A stretch of 64,000 nucleotides of DNA from Mameliella sp. MMSF_3455 (GCF_030733205.1 NZ_JASHJL010000024.1:19172-83171); one strand, 5' to 3'. Shown: positions 17,544-26,971, numbered from the stretch's first letter. Program-made: numbers and translations. Notes: generated by a model from the sequence alone, not told the origin.

Positions 17544-18285
17544 TCACACCATGCCACCATTGGCACGCAGGGTCTGGCCGTTGATCCAGCCTCCATCAGG
17601 ACCGGCGAGGAAGGACACGGTATTCGCGATGTCCGCCGGCTGGCCCAGACGCTGCAGTGGGTTGGCCTTGGACAGCGCTTCGATCTGCGCATCGGTCTTG
17701 CCATCAAGAAAGAGAGCGGTCGCCGTCGGTCCGGGAGCAACGGAATTGACGGTGATGTTCCGCCCGCGCAGTTCCTTCGACAGGATGTCGCCCATCACTT
17801 CCACCGCGGCTTTGGTGGCGGCATAGACACCATAGGATGGCAGCTTCGCGCCGACGACAGAGCTCGACAGGGTCATGATCCGTCCGCCATCCTGCATCCG
17901 CCGGGCCGCCTCGCGCAGAGTGTTGAACGTGCCCTTGAGGTTGGTGTCGATGGTGCGGTCAAAGAGATCATCCGAACTCTCTGCAAGCGAAGCCAGTTGC
18001 ATGATCCCGGCCGAGGCAACCAGCACGTCCGGGACGCCAAAAGGCCGCCTCGGCACGGTCGAAGAGTTGCGCCACCTGCGTGGGATCGGCCACGTCGGCC
18101 CGGGCGGCAACGGCCCGCCCGCCCTTGGCTTCGATCCGCGCCACCACGTCGGACGCGGCCTCTTCGTTTCCGGCGTAGTTCACCACCACGGCAAAGCCAT
18201 CTGCGGCGAGGCGTTCGGCGATGGCGGCACCGATTCCGCGCGAGGCGCCGGTGACAAGGGCTGTCTTTGGAGAGTGATCGGTCAT
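17544..18285 (-). pseudogene. Short-chain dehydrogenase/reductase gene with a frameshift
   Basis: The first part (start [20 protein letters not shown]) has the NAD(P)-binding TGxxxGIG motif and reads to about AEAAF. The rest continues in another frame with [34 protein letters not shown] (catalytic Ser, Tyr and Lys) and a full C-terminus. The break is at a run of four A on the plus strand (18039-18042): removing one base restores a normal SDR of about 246 residues. It may be a true frameshift or a sequence error in the run. It is divergent from the LysR gene. Confidence 0.8.
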
Positions 18286-18385
18286 GTCGCATTCCCTGTT
18301 CGCAAGTCCGTGAGACACAGATGGGGTGTTGTCAGATCTGGATAATTACCCCTTTATCGACATCAGAATTCGTGAGTGGCGAACA

Positions 18386-19273
18386 ATGGACAAATTCGAC
18401 GAGATGCGCGTCTTCATCCGCGTCGCCGAGACCCGCAGTTTCCGCCGCACCGCCGAAAGCCTCGGCCTGCCGCGCTCCACGGTCTCGGAGGTGATCAAGC
18501 GCATGGAGGCCCGCCTTGGCGTACGCCTCCTCGACCGGACGACGCGAACGGTGGCCCCGACGCTGGACGGCGCGGCCTGGCATCAACGGTGCCTGAAGAT
18601 CGTTGCAGAGGTGGAAGACGCCGAGGCCGCCTTTGCCGGCGGCGCGGCACAGGGCCGCTTGCGGGTCGACGTCCACGGCACCCTGGCGCGACACTTCCTG
18701 CTGCCGGAACTGCCCGCGTTTCTCGCCGCCTATCCGGCCCTCGATTTGGTGATGTCCGAGGGGGACCGTCTGGTCGACTTGATCCGGGAAGGGGTCGATT
18801 GCGTGGTCCGGGTGGGCCAACCGGCACAGAGCGATCTGATCATGCGTCGCCTCGGAGACCTGCCCGAAGCCGTGGCCGCCGCGCCGGGCTACCTCGAGAG
18901 GCACGGCATACCGCGGACGCCTGACGATCTGGAGGGCCACCGGGTGGTGGCCTTCCTGTCGTCCAAGACCGGCGCGCCCTTGGATCTCAGCTTCATCCAG
19001 GATGGCCGCGAGGTCACCCGGCCATTGCCAGCCGCGCTCACGACCACGGGGGCAGAGACCATGGTGGAAGTTGCCCGGCGCGGTCTCGGGTTGATCCAGG
19101 TGCCGCGCTATCACCTGGCTGCCGATATAGCGGCGGGCCGGTTGGTCGAGGTGCTCGCGGATTACGCACCCGCGCCCTCGCCGGTCGTCGCGCTTTACCC
19201 CCGGGATCGCCAGCTGTCCCCGAGGCTGCGAGTGTTCCTTGATTGGTTGGCCATGCGATCCTTCGCGTCGTAG
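18386..19273 (+). CDS. LysR family transcriptional regulator
   Basis: A 295-residue regulator. The N-terminal helix-turn-helix reads ETRSFRRTAESLGLPRSTVS, residues 15-34, followed by the linker helix and the substrate-binding fold of the CrgA-like subgroup. It is divergent from the frameshifted SDR gene with a 100-bp gap, the usual arrangement for a LysR protein and its target. The start at MDKFDEMRVF matches family starts; an upstream in-frame start adds 20 residues from the promoter region. Confidence 0.9.
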   Translation: MDKFDEMRVFIRVAETRSFRRTAESLGLPRSTVSEVIKRMEARLGVRLLDRTTRTVAPTLDGAAWHQRCLKIVAEVEDAEAAFAGGAAQGRLRVDVHGTLARHFLLPELPAFLAAYPALDLVMSEGDRLVDLIREGVDCVVRVGQPAQSDLIMRRLGDLPEAVAAAPGYLERHGIPRTPDDLEGHRVVAFLSSKTGAPLDLSFIQDGREVTRPLPAALTTTGAETMVEVARRGLGLIQVPRYHLAADIAAGRLVEVLADYAPAPSPVVALYPRDRQLSPRLRVFLDWLAMRSFAS

Positions 19274-19886
19274 GGGCATTGCGACACCTGAGCATCACAA
19301 CGACCTCAGGTCGGACATTGGACGGACCAGCCGGACCGCCAAATCACCCGCTTGCCGAAACTCAATGACATCACGACATTGGATGTCCGCACGTGCTGCC
19401 GCCTGCGCTGCTATGCCCGTGCGCTGAACAGGGGTGCATGACGCCGGACCCGAGGATTGACGCAGGCGCAATGCGCCCGCTGCTTGATCGGCTTCACGCG
19501 CATCTCTGCCTCCCTGGTCCTGCGCGTTCGACAGGTCTCAGGCGGCTGGGATGAGGCCCAAGGTAAGGCCCCTATCGCGGTGCGGCGTTTTCGTCCTGGC
19601 GGTTTGGTTTTCCCGGGACTTCCCCGGGTTTACCCAGGGTTACGATTCTGGATTGCTGCCGGCTGGCACTTCCTCTCGAACAGGACACCACCGCTCCCCA
19701 AAGGCATCTGAACAAGGCTCAACCCAATCCCTGTTTGCAGGACAGGCACATCCGGCATGAAGATTGCCTTGGATCGCTGCCCCACCCTGGGTCGATTCCG
19801 AACCGCAGATCCGCACCGGGGGCTGGTCAACCACGGTTTCAGGTCCTAACCCGGGGCAAGTGTCGCGGCAGCAAGGCAGAGCCCAC
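19274..19886. other. 613-bp gene-free region
   Basis: Short ORFs exist on both strands, but none has a ribosome site, a recognisable domain or a coherent codon pattern. I see no tRNA and no FNR-type TTGAT-N4-ATCAA site before nnrU, although nnrU and hemN are commonly anaerobically regulated. The stretch may hold decayed coding sequence. Confidence 0.5.
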
Positions 19887-20579
19887 ATGACTGACTGGAC
19901 GGAATACGCGCTGGCACTGGTCCTGTTCATCGGCAGCCACCTGCTGCCGCGCACCGGCGGCTTGCGGGAACGGCTGGCGCACGTGATCGGACGCAGGGCT
20001 TATCTCGCCGGGTACGGGCTCCTGTCGCTTGTCCTGCTGGCCTGGGTGATCTCGGCGGCGATCCGGGCGCCCCATGTCGAACTCTGGCCGCAAGCGCCTT
20101 GGACACGCTGGGCGCCGAACCTGGCCCTGCCGCTGGCGTTTGTCCTGGCAACCTGCGGCGCAGGACTGCGCCAACCCTATACCCTTGGCGGAAAACGCGG
20201 CGCCGGTTTCGATCCCCGGACCCCCGGGTTTGCCGCGGTGTCGCGTCACCCGCTGTTCCTCGCGCTGGCGCTCTGGTCCGGGGCGCACCTTCTGCCCAAT
20301 GGCGACCTCGCGCAGGTGATCCTGTTCGGCGCCTTCCTGGTCATGGCCCTGGCCGCGATCCCGGCTTTCGATGCCCGGGCACGAAGCGGCCTCGGCCCCG
20401 AGGCCCGGGCCTTTTTCGAGGCCACCGCCATACTCTCGCCCGCGCCGCTGCTCCGCCCGGACTGGATGCGCGCCAATGGCCGGCGAATGGGTCTGCGCGC
20501 ACTGGTCGGGCTGGCGCTCTGGCAAGGCAGCCTGCACCTGCATGGCCTCTTGATCGGCGCCTCTCCCTTTCCTGCCTGA
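19887..20579 (+). CDS. nnrU: NnrU family membrane protein
   Basis: A 230-residue protein with about six hydrophobic segments. It has NnrU-family features: FIGSHLLPRTGGLRERLAHVIGRRAY near the N-terminus in place of the usual GTHLVP..., and FAAVSRHPLFLALALWSGAHLLPNGD in the middle, also seen in isoprenylcysteine methyltransferase-like membrane enzymes. NnrU is linked genetically to nitric oxide/nitrite metabolism; its biochemical role is unclear. hemN follows 51 bp downstream, which fits low-oxygen haem supply. The ATG at 19887 was chosen because the hydrophobic start follows directly. Confidence 0.82.
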   Translation: MTDWTEYALALVLFIGSHLLPRTGGLRERLAHVIGRRAYLAGYGLLSLVLLAWVISAAIRAPHVELWPQAPWTRWAPNLALPLAFVLATCGAGLRQPYTLGGKRGAGFDPRTPGFAAVSRHPLFLALALWSGAHLLPNGDLAQVILFGAFLVMALAAIPAFDARARSGLGPEARAFFEATAILSPAPLLRPDWMRANGRRMGLRALVGLALWQGSLHLHGLLIGASPFPA

Positions 20580-20630
20580 ACCTTGATCTCGCGCAAGGTG
20601 CGCGCGCCGCAAAAGGCGCATGGGGAAGGC

Positions 20631-21986
20631 ATGAAACAGATCGACCGCCTCAGATCCCTCGGCCTCTTCGACGCCCGGGTGCCCCGCTACACGTCCTATC
20701 CCACCGCCCCGGTCTTTGCCCCGCAGGTGGGCGCCCCCGAACAGGCACGGGCGCTGGCCGCGCTGGACCCTGCCGAGCCCGTCTCGGTCTACATCCACAT
20801 CCCCTTTTGCGAGCGGCTGTGCTGGTTCTGCGCCTGCCGCACCCAGGGCACCCAGACGCTGGCCCCGGTCGAAAGCTACATCGGCACGTTGGAACAGGAA
20901 CTGGCCCTGCTGAAGGACATCCTGCCCAAGGGGCTGCACATGGGCCGGATGCACTGGGGCGGCGGCACGCCGACGATCCTGCCGCCCGCGCTGATCCACC
21001 GGCTGGCGCAGGCGGTCAAGGCGGTGATCCCGCCCACGCCGGACTGCGAGTTCTCGGTCGAGATCGACCCGACGATGGTGGACCGCGACAAGATCGCCGC
21101 GCTGGCCGCCGAGGGCATGAACCGCGCCAGCATCGGCATCCAGGATTTCGACCCGGTCGTGCAAGAGGCCATCGGGCGGCTGCAACCCTTCGACGTGACC
21201 CGTGCCTGTGTCGAGGATCTGCGCGCGGCGGGCATCCGCTCGCTCAACGCCGACCTGGTCTATGGCCTGCCCCACCAGGACGCGGCGCGGCTGAACGACA
21301 CCGTGGCCAAGGTTCTGGAACTGGCACCGGATCGCATCGCGCTTTTCGGCTATGCCCATGTCCCCTGGATGTCCAAGCGGCAGAAACTGATCGACGAGGC
21401 CGTGCTGCCGCATGAGGTGGAACGCTTTCAGTTGGCGGAACTGGCGGCGCGCCGCTTTGCCGAGGCGGGGTTCGACAGCATCGGCATCGACCATTTCGCG
21501 CGTCCCGACGACGGGCTGGCCCTGGCCGCGCGCACCGGGCACCTGCGCCGCAACTTCCAGGGCTATGTCGATGACCGCTGCGCCACGCTGATCGGCCTTG
21601 GCGCCTCGTCGATCTCGCGCCTGCCCACGGGCTATGTCCAGAACGCCCCGGCGACGCCCGCCTATGTCCAGCGGATCGATGCCGGTGACCTGGCGGGCAC
21701 GCGCGGCCATGTCATGACCGGCGACGACCTGCTGCGCGCCCGCGCGATCGAGATGATCATGTGCGATTTCCGGCTGGACCTGGACGCGCTGCGGGCAGAG
21801 TTCGGCCCCGATGTCGACAACCTGCGGGAGGACATGACCCTGGCCGCCGAACGCTTCGGCGACCTCGTCACGCTTGGAAACGACACCCTGGCCATGCCCC
21901 CCGAGGGCCGCGCCCTGACGCGGATGGTGGCGCGGCTGTTCGACGGCTACACGCCCGACGGCGCGCGCTACAGCCAGGCCTCCTGA
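20631..21986 (+). CDS. hemN: Oxygen-independent coproporphyrinogen III oxidase
   Basis: A 451-residue radical SAM enzyme of normal HemN length. The cluster motif is CERLCWFCAC (C-x3-C-x2-C-x-C), preceded by YIHIPFCE. WGGGTPTILP and a C-terminal HemN domain complete the fold. It converts coproporphyrinogen III to protoporphyrinogen IX without oxygen, in the cytoplasm. Start at MKQIDRLRSLG; an in-frame extension to 20583 lacks conservation. A GC-rich hairpin follows the stop. Confidence 0.95.
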   Translation: MKQIDRLRSLGLFDARVPRYTSYPTAPVFAPQVGAPEQARALAALDPAEPVSVYIHIPFCERLCWFCACRTQGTQTLAPVESYIGTLEQELALLKDILPKGLHMGRMHWGGGTPTILPPALIHRLAQAVKAVIPPTPDCEFSVEIDPTMVDRDKIAALAAEGMNRASIGIQDFDPVVQEAIGRLQPFDVTRACVEDLRAAGIRSLNADLVYGLPHQDAARLNDTVAKVLELAPDRIALFGYAHVPWMSKRQKLIDEAVLPHEVERFQLAELAARRFAEAGFDSIGIDHFARPDDGLALAARTGHLRRNFQGYVDDRCATLIGLGASSISRLPTGYVQNAPATPAYVQRIDAGDLAGTRGHVMTGDDLLRARAIEMIMCDFRLDLDALRAEFGPDVDNLREDMTLAAERFGDLVTLGNDTLAMPPEGRALTRMVARLFDGYTPDGARYSQAS

Positions 21987-21994
21987 CAGCAGCA

Positions 21995-22020
21995 CCCGGC
22001 GGTCCGCAGCGGCCGCCGGG
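21995..22020 (+). terminator. GC-rich hairpin after hemN
   Basis: CCCGGCGG, 10 bases, CCGCCGGG: a perfect 8-bp stem 8 bp after the hemN stop. There is no clear T run, so termination strength is uncertain. Confidence 0.45.
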
Positions 22021-22143
22021 GGCCGGCAATTCTTTCGACCTCAGCCTTGAACGCCACGGCGGGCGGGCCCATCTGGACGGCAGAGGACGACCTCCAGCAC
22101 TGGAACACTCCCGGGACGGCCCGGCCGTTTCCCGGAGGTTGCC

Positions 22144-22581
22144 ATGCGCCCCCCGCTTGATCGCCTGCGCCACGCGCTGTGCTTTGAACTGCTTGCTCTT
22201 GGCCTGATCGTCCCCCTTGGCACGATTGCCTTCCACATGCCGGCCCATGACATCGGCACCGTTGGCCTTGTCGGGTCCGCGGTCGCGACGCTGTGGAACA
22301 TGCTCTACAACGCCGGCTTCGACCGGATCCTGCACCACCGGCGCGGCACCACGGCAAAGACGCTGCGCCTGCGCCTTCTGAACGCGCTGCTGTTCGAGAC
22401 CGGGCTGCTGGCGCTGCTCTTGCCCTTCATGGCCTGGTACATTGGCATATCGCTCTGGCAGGCGCTGGTGATGGACCTGGCCTTTGCCGGGTTCTACCTG
22501 GCCTACGCCTTCGCCTTCAACTGGGCCTACGACCGGGTCTGTCCCCCGCCAGACAGGCATGGGACGCACCGCGCAGGCTGA
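22144..22581 (+). CDS. PACE family multidrug efflux-type membrane protein
   Basis: A 145-residue protein made of two similar halves, each with two transmembrane helices. The opening RPPLDRLRHALCFELLALGLIVPLG and the repeated TLWNMLYN and FNWAYDRV segments are the family signature (proteobacterial antimicrobial compound efflux). Known members export chlorhexidine and similar cationic biocides; natural substrates may be polyamines. It stands alone after hemN. A GAGG ribosome site (CCGGAGGTTGCC) precedes the ATG. Confidence 0.88.
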   Translation: MRPPLDRLRHALCFELLALGLIVPLGTIAFHMPAHDIGTVGLVGSAVATLWNMLYNAGFDRILHHRRGTTAKTLRLRLLNALLFETGLLALLLPFMAWYIGISLWQALVMDLAFAGFYLAYAFAFNWAYDRVCPPPDRHGTHRAG

Positions 22582-22602
22582 CAGGTCAGGCCTTGCGCCG
22601 CC

Positions 22603-23298
22603 TCAGCCGCGCGGGCCGATCGCGAACTCGACCCGGCCCAGCCCCTCGATCTCGATCTCGCAGGTATCCCCCGGCACCAGCGCGCCCACGCCCGCAGGCG
22701 TGCCCGTCATGATCAGGTCGCCGGGTTCCAGTTTCATCGACTGCGACAGGATCGAGATCACCTCGGGCACGGTCCAGATCATCTCGGCCAGGTCGCCGTC
22801 CTGGCGCGTCTCGCCATTGACCATCAGCCGGATGAATCCCTTGTCCGGATGGCCGACAGAGGCCACCGGATGCACCGGGCCGACGACGGCGGAGGCATCG
22901 AAATCCTTGGCCCAGTCCCAGGGCCGCCCCTGTTTCTTGGCCACCGCCTGAAGGTCGCGCCGGGTCAGGTCATTGCCCACGGCATAGCCCCAGACATGGG
23001 ACAGCGCGTCCGCCTCGGCGATGTCGCGCCCGCCGGTTCCGATGGCCACCACCAGTTCCGCCTCGTGGTGCAGGTCCTCTGTCTCGGGCGGATAGGGCAC
23101 GGTGGCGCCGTGTTCGACCAAAGCGCCCGCGTGCTTGGTGAAAAAGAACGGCGGATCGCGGTCCGGGTCCTTGCCCATCTCGCGCACATGGGCGGCATAG
23201 TTGCGTCCGACGCAAAAGATGCGACGCACCGGAAAGCGCGCCGCGCTGCCCTCGACGGCGGCACTGGCCTGCGGTGCGGGCGGAAAAACATAGTCCAT
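22603..23298 (-). CDS. Fumarylacetoacetate hydrolase family protein
   Basis: A 231-residue FAH-fold enzyme. FCVGRNYAAHVREMG, about residues 27-41, opens the domain, and the metal site includes DLHHEAELVVAIG with conserved acidic residues. GDLIMTGTPAGVG is the usual C-terminal landmark. It most resembles the short fumarylpyruvate hydrolase/acylpyruvase branch, which cleaves C-C bonds in 2-oxo diacids. Start at MDYVFPPAPQ; a longer ORF runs into the aldo/keto reductase gene. It is the third gene of a putative operon. Confidence 0.88.
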   Translation of the reverse strand: MDYVFPPAPQASAAVEGSAARFPVRRIFCVGRNYAAHVREMGKDPDRDPPFFFTKHAGALVEHGATVPYPPETEDLHHEAELVVAIGTGGRDIAEADALSHVWGYAVGNDLTRRDLQAVAKKQGRPWDWAKDFDASAVVGPVHPVASVGHPDKGFIRLMVNGETRQDGDLAEMIWTVPEVISILSQSMKLEPGDLIMTGTPAGVGALVPGDTCEIEIEGLGRVEFAIGPRG

Positions 23299-23329
23299 TT
23301 CAACTGTCCTTGTGTTTGGGAATGCCGGG

Positions 23330-24334
23330 TCAGCCATAGGATTCCGGGCCGACCCACTGCTCTGGCGAATAACGCGAGCCATGCGCCCAGCCCAGCGGCA
23401 GGCAGCGCTCGATCTCGGCCTTGAGGTCATCGCCCAGCATCATCGAGGCCCCGCGCACCAGTTCGTGCAGGTGCCCCGGGCTGCGGGTGCCGGGGATCGC
23501 ATGCACGGTCCGGCCCTGCGACAGGACCCAGGCGATCGCCAGCGTGGCCGTGGCATAGCCCGCCTCGGCGGCAAGATCGCGCAGGGGCTGGCTGGCGGCG
23601 ATGTTGCGTTCAAGGTTGCCACCGGTGAAACGTGGATTGACCTTGAGAAACCCCGCCGCCGCCACCCGTTCCGGCGTCGGCGGCGTATCCGAAAGCAGCC
23701 CCCGCCCCACCGGAGAAAAGGCGACCAGCGCGGTGCCCAGTTCCTCGCAGGCCTGCAACAGGCCCATCTCCGGCAGGCGCGTCTGCAACGAATACTCCGA
23801 TTGCACGGCGGCCACCGGATGCACGGCGGCGGCACGGCGCAGGCTGGTGGGGGCGATCTCGGAAAAGCCGAACGAGGCGATCTTGCCCTTGCGGATCAGC
23901 CCGGCCAGCGTCGCCGTGACCTCCTCGATCTCGATCCGGGGATCGCGGCGATGGACATAGAACAGATCGACCTGCTCCAGCCCCAGCCGCGCGAGGCTCT
24001 TGTCCAGTTCCGCCTCAAGGTGGGCGGCGGAATTGTCGAAACAGCGCACGCCCGTCTCCGGGTCGCGGGTGATCCCGGCCTTGGTCGCGATGCGGAAGGG
24101 GCTGCCACCCTTGCCCGCATAGCGTTTCAGGAATCGCCCGATGATCTCTTCGGACGTGCCCATGCCGTAGACGTTCGAGGTGTCGATGTGATCGACACCG
24201 GCGTCCAGCGCCGCGTCCAGGACCGCGTGGCTCTCTTCCTCGCTCACCGCGCCGTAAAAGCCCGCAAAGGACATCGCCCCGATGCCCAGCGCCGAGACCT
24301 CCGGCCGACCCTGTCCAAGTGTACGTCTCAGCAT
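23330..24334 (-). CDS. Aldo/keto reductase
   Basis: A 334-residue (alpha/beta)8 oxidoreductase using NAD(P)H. The catalytic Asp and Tyr are in HIDTSNVYGMGTSE (residues about 49-62), the conserved Lys in ATKAG, and the catalytic His in VDLFYVHRRDP. It resembles the YajO/perakine-reductase-like branch acting on aldehydes and sugars. It follows the lyxose isomerase family gene by 65 bp and precedes the FAH gene by 31 bp, suggesting one pathway. Substrate unknown. Confidence 0.92.
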   Translation of the reverse strand: MLRRTLGQGRPEVSALGIGAMSFAGFYGAVSEEESHAVLDAALDAGVDHIDTSNVYGMGTSEEIIGRFLKRYAGKGGSPFRIATKAGITRDPETGVRCFDNSAAHLEAELDKSLARLGLEQVDLFYVHRRDPRIEIEEVTATLAGLIRKGKIASFGFSEIAPTSLRRAAAVHPVAAVQSEYSLQTRLPEMGLLQACEELGTALVAFSPVGRGLLSDTPPTPERVAAAGFLKVNPRFTGGNLERNIAASQPLRDLAAEAGYATATLAIAWVLSQGRTVHAIPGTRSPGHLHELVRGASMMLGDDLKAEIERCLPLGWAHGSRYSPEQWVGPESYG

Positions 24335-24399
24335 GTCCTGCCCTCATCCGCTGTCAGGCGGACAGTGGCGCCCGCATCCCGGCTTGGCAAGTCCCGGCC

Positions 24400-25089
24400 T
24401 CAGGCCTCCAGCCAGGCCTTGTAGTCGCTGACCAGCAGGTGCAGCGGCGCTTCGTCCTCCTCGATGTCGGAAAACCGCCCGATCGGCTCGCGAAAGATGT
24501 TGTCGGTCTCGTCGTCGTTCACGGTGCTGACCTCGCCGATCAGAACATCGCCGCCCTCGCCCCAGAAGGCGTGCCAGTCGCCCGGCCGCAGGGTCACGCT
24601 TTCGCCCGGCGCCAGTTGCAGCTTTTCGCCCGGGGTATAGTCATGCACGATCCCGTCGCACATCACGGTGCCGCCGCGATCCTCGGCGAAATTGCCCTTG
24701 TCGTCAGACCCGTACAATTCCACCACCAGCGTCGCGCCGCCGCGGTTGATGATGTCCTCTGCCTTGATGACATGGGTGTGCATCGGCGACAGCTGATCCT
24801 GTTTCGAGATCAGCAGCTTTTCCGCGTAGCACATCCCCCGCCCCGAGGTCAGGTCCGACAGCAGCCCGTTGCGCAGGGTGAACAGGAACAGCCCCATCTC
24901 GTCATAACGCCCGGCGCCATAGTCGGTGATGTCCCAGCCGCAGCGTGCGTCGATGACATGCCGCGCCGCGCCCGCCTGCGCGACAAAGGCCTCTGGCGAC
25001 CATTGCGCAAAGGGTGGCAGGGTGAACCCGTGGCGACGGATCATCTCGTCCGCCTCCGTCATGATGGCGTTGATGCGCGAGCGTTTCAT
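24400..25089 (-). CDS. D-lyxose isomerase family protein
   Basis: A 229-residue cupin-fold protein. Metal-binding residues typical of D-lyxose ketol-isomerases are visible in QLSPMHTHVIKAEDIINRGG (His-x-His and Glu) and GDWHAFWG. The family interconverts D-lyxose/D-xylulose and D-mannose/D-fructose. It is the first gene of a minus-strand unit with the aldo/keto reductase and FAH hydrolase. The exact sugar is not readable from sequence. Confidence 0.85.
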   Translation of the reverse strand: MKRSRINAIMTEADEMIRRHGFTLPPFAQWSPEAFVAQAGAARHVIDARCGWDITDYGAGRYDEMGLFLFTLRNGLLSDLTSGRGMCYAEKLLISKQDQLSPMHTHVIKAEDIINRGGATLVVELYGSDDKGNFAEDRGGTVMCDGIVHDYTPGEKLQLAPGESVTLRPGDWHAFWGEGGDVLIGEVSTVNDDETDNIFREPIGRFSDIEEDEAPLHLLVSDYKAWLEA

Positions 25090-25223
25090 GCCTTGCCCTC
25101 CGTTAGCGATAGCGGTCGTCCACAGCTATCCGCCGCCCGCCGCGCCCCGTCAACCGTCAAACCGAAAGAGGCCCCCGGCCCGTCACTTTGACCATTGCCC
25201 CGCATTGGCGAACCTGTCACACA

Positions 25224-25405
25224 CGGTGACGTGACCGGTCCCGGAAAGGCGACTTTCCGGGGGAAAGAGGGAATGCCGTGCGGCGCATCCGCGCCAATCC
25301 GGCAACTGCCCCCGCAACTGTAAGCGGAGAGCCGGGCCAAGACGCCACTGGAGCAATCCGGGAAGGCAGGCCCAGGCACCGACCCGCGAGTCAGGAGACC
25401 TGCCG
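25224..25405 (+). ncRNA. Cobalamin riboswitch upstream of the cobalt uptake operon
   Basis: The conserved elements appear in order: AGGGAATGCCGTG, AACTGCCCCCGCAACTGTAA (the B12 box region), GCCACTG, CCGGGAAGGC, and the closing GACCCGCGAGTCAGGAGACC. It lies about 140 bp upstream of the DUF4198 gene. Adenosylcobalamin binding would switch off expression of the transporter. Outer boundaries are approximate. Confidence 0.95.
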
Positions 25406-25545
25406 GACACCCGTGGCCCGCATGGCCACGGTTCCACCGGACGTCGGGGTGAGCGTCTGGCCTGTGTCCTGTCCGGACTCCGGCCGCCTTGTCCCACGTT
25501 TGCACACCGCATTGCGCCGGGGATGGCGCAGACTGGACAAGGACG

Positions 25546-26349
25546 ATGACAGTGCCCTTTTTTACCCATGGCAAACAGGCCCTTATCGCGGCCATGATGG
25601 CGCTGCCCACCGCGGCGCCCGCGCATTTCCTGCTGGAATATACCACCGACGCCCTGATCGACCGCCCCGGCGACGTGCCGGTCAAGCTGGTGTTCTGGCA
25701 CCCCTTCGAAAACGGTCATGTCATGGACCTCGATCGCCCGCAGGAGTTCTATGTCATCCATCGCGGCGAAAAGACCGACCTGATGGACACGCTCCAGCCG
25801 ATCACCTTTACCGGCGCCAGCAATTCCGCCGCCGCCTTCCTGGGCTCGGTTCCGGTGAAACGCTCGGGCGACTATGTGCTGGTGACGGTGCCCCAGCCCT
25901 ATTTCGAGGAATCCGAGGACACCTACATCCAGCAGTTCACCAAGTCCGTGCTGAACCGCAACACGCTGCCGACCGACTGGATGGAACCGGTGGGCCTGCC
26001 GACAGAGATCCTGCCGCTGATCAAGCCCTACAACGTGATCGCCGGGTCCACTTTCACCGGGCAGGTGCTGGCCGATGGCGAACCCGTCGCCGGCGCGGAA
26101 ATCGAGATCGAGTACATGGCCGCCGAACCGGACATGGACGGATCCGCCGCCACCGCCCCCGTGGCCAGCCCGCCGCCCGGCGGGGCCGTCGTGGCGATCT
26201 CGGATGCCAACGGCTATTTCACCTTCGGCATCCCCAAGGCAGGCTACTGGGGCTTTGCCGCCCTCGGGACCGGTCCGGTGACCGAACATGAAGGCAAGGA
26301 ACTGAGCCAGGACGCGGTCCTGTGGATTCGCGCCTGGGAACTGGAGTAA
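25546..26349 (+). CDS. DUF4198 periplasmic protein of a cobalt/nickel ECF transporter (K component)
   Basis: A 267-residue secreted protein. A hydrophobic signal (ALIAAMMALPTAAPA) ends just before HFLLEY, leaving histidine as the new N-terminus, a metal-ligand arrangement seen in DUF4198/NikK-like proteins. The central part is beta-rich with a carboxypeptidase-regulatory-like region (TGQVLADGEPVAGAEIEIEY, then SDANGYFTFGIPKAGYW). It probably binds the metal ion or complex outside the membrane for the CbiMLQO transporter that follows 4 bp later. The ATG follows AAGGA. Confidence 0.82.
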   Translation: MTVPFFTHGKQALIAAMMALPTAAPAHFLLEYTTDALIDRPGDVPVKLVFWHPFENGHVMDLDRPQEFYVIHRGEKTDLMDTLQPITFTGASNSAAAFLGSVPVKRSGDYVLVTVPQPYFEESEDTYIQQFTKSVLNRNTLPTDWMEPVGLPTEILPLIKPYNVIAGSTFTGQVLADGEPVAGAEIEIEYMAAEPDMDGSAATAPVASPPPGGAVVAISDANGYFTFGIPKAGYWGFAALGTGPVTEHEGKELSQDAVLWIRAWELE

Positions 26350-26353
26350 CCCC

Positions 26354-26971
26354 ATGCACATCGTCGACGGAGCCCTCTCGAACCCGGTCGTCATCGGCGG
26401 CGCCGTTGCGGCGGCGGGGGGCATCGCCCTGGGCCTGCGCGCCCTGCCGCTGGACCGTATCCCGGCGGCTGGCGTGCTCTCGGCCAGTTTCTTCGTGACC
26501 TCGCTGATCCATGTGCCCGTAGGTCCGTCGTCGGTGCATCTCATCCTCAACGGTCTGGCCGGGTTGATCCTCGGCTGGGCCGCCTTCCCCGCCCTTTTCG
26601 TCGGCCTCCTGCTGCAGGCGGTGTTTTTCGGCTTTGGCGGGCTGACCGTCCTGGGCGTGAACACCGTCAACATCGCGCTTGCGGCGGTGATCGTCGGCCT
26701 GCTCTTCCGCCCGCTGATCCTGCGCGGCGGTCCAGTCGGGGCAGCGATCTGGGGCGGCATCGGCGGCGCCTGCGCCACCGCCCTGACGACGCTCTTCGTC
26801 GCCCTGTCGCTGATGTTCTCGGGCGACGAATTCCTTGCCGTGGCGCATCTGGTCTTTGTCGCCCACCTGCCGATCATGGTCATCGAGGGCCTCCTGACCG
26901 GCTTTGCCGTCCTCCTGGCGCGCAAGGTCAAACCCGATCTCTTCCTGTCGATGAAGGACGTCCAGGCATGA
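26354..26971 (+). CDS. cbiM: Cobalt transport protein CbiM (ECF S component)
   Basis: A 205-residue membrane protein. It begins MHIVDG, the strongly conserved CbiM/NikM N-terminus in which the amino group and His2 bind the metal. HVPVGPSSVHLILNGL provides further ligands. About seven transmembrane helices follow. It gives substrate specificity in the energy-coupling factor transporter. Stop and cbiL start overlap (ATGA). Cobalt is favoured over nickel because of the B12 riboswitch upstream. Confidence 0.93.
   Translation: MHIVDGALSNPVVIGGAVAAAGGIALGLRALPLDRIPAAGVLSASFFVTSLIHVPVGPSSVHLILNGLAGLILGWAAFPALFVGLLLQAVFFGFGGLTVLGVNTVNIALAAVIVGLLFRPLILRGGPVGAAIWGGIGGACATALTTLFVALSLMFSGDEFLAVAHLVFVAHLPIMVIEGLLTGFAVLLARKVKPDLFLSMKDVQA

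Noticed and set aside
19438..19711. Short ORFs in the region between LysR and nnrU
   Set aside because: No ribosome sites, no domains and no compositional support for coding.
19839..21995. A 718-codon minus-strand ORF opposite nnrU and hemN
   Set aside because: Antisense shadow of hemN; composition is Arg/Gln/Gly-rich with no recognisable motif.
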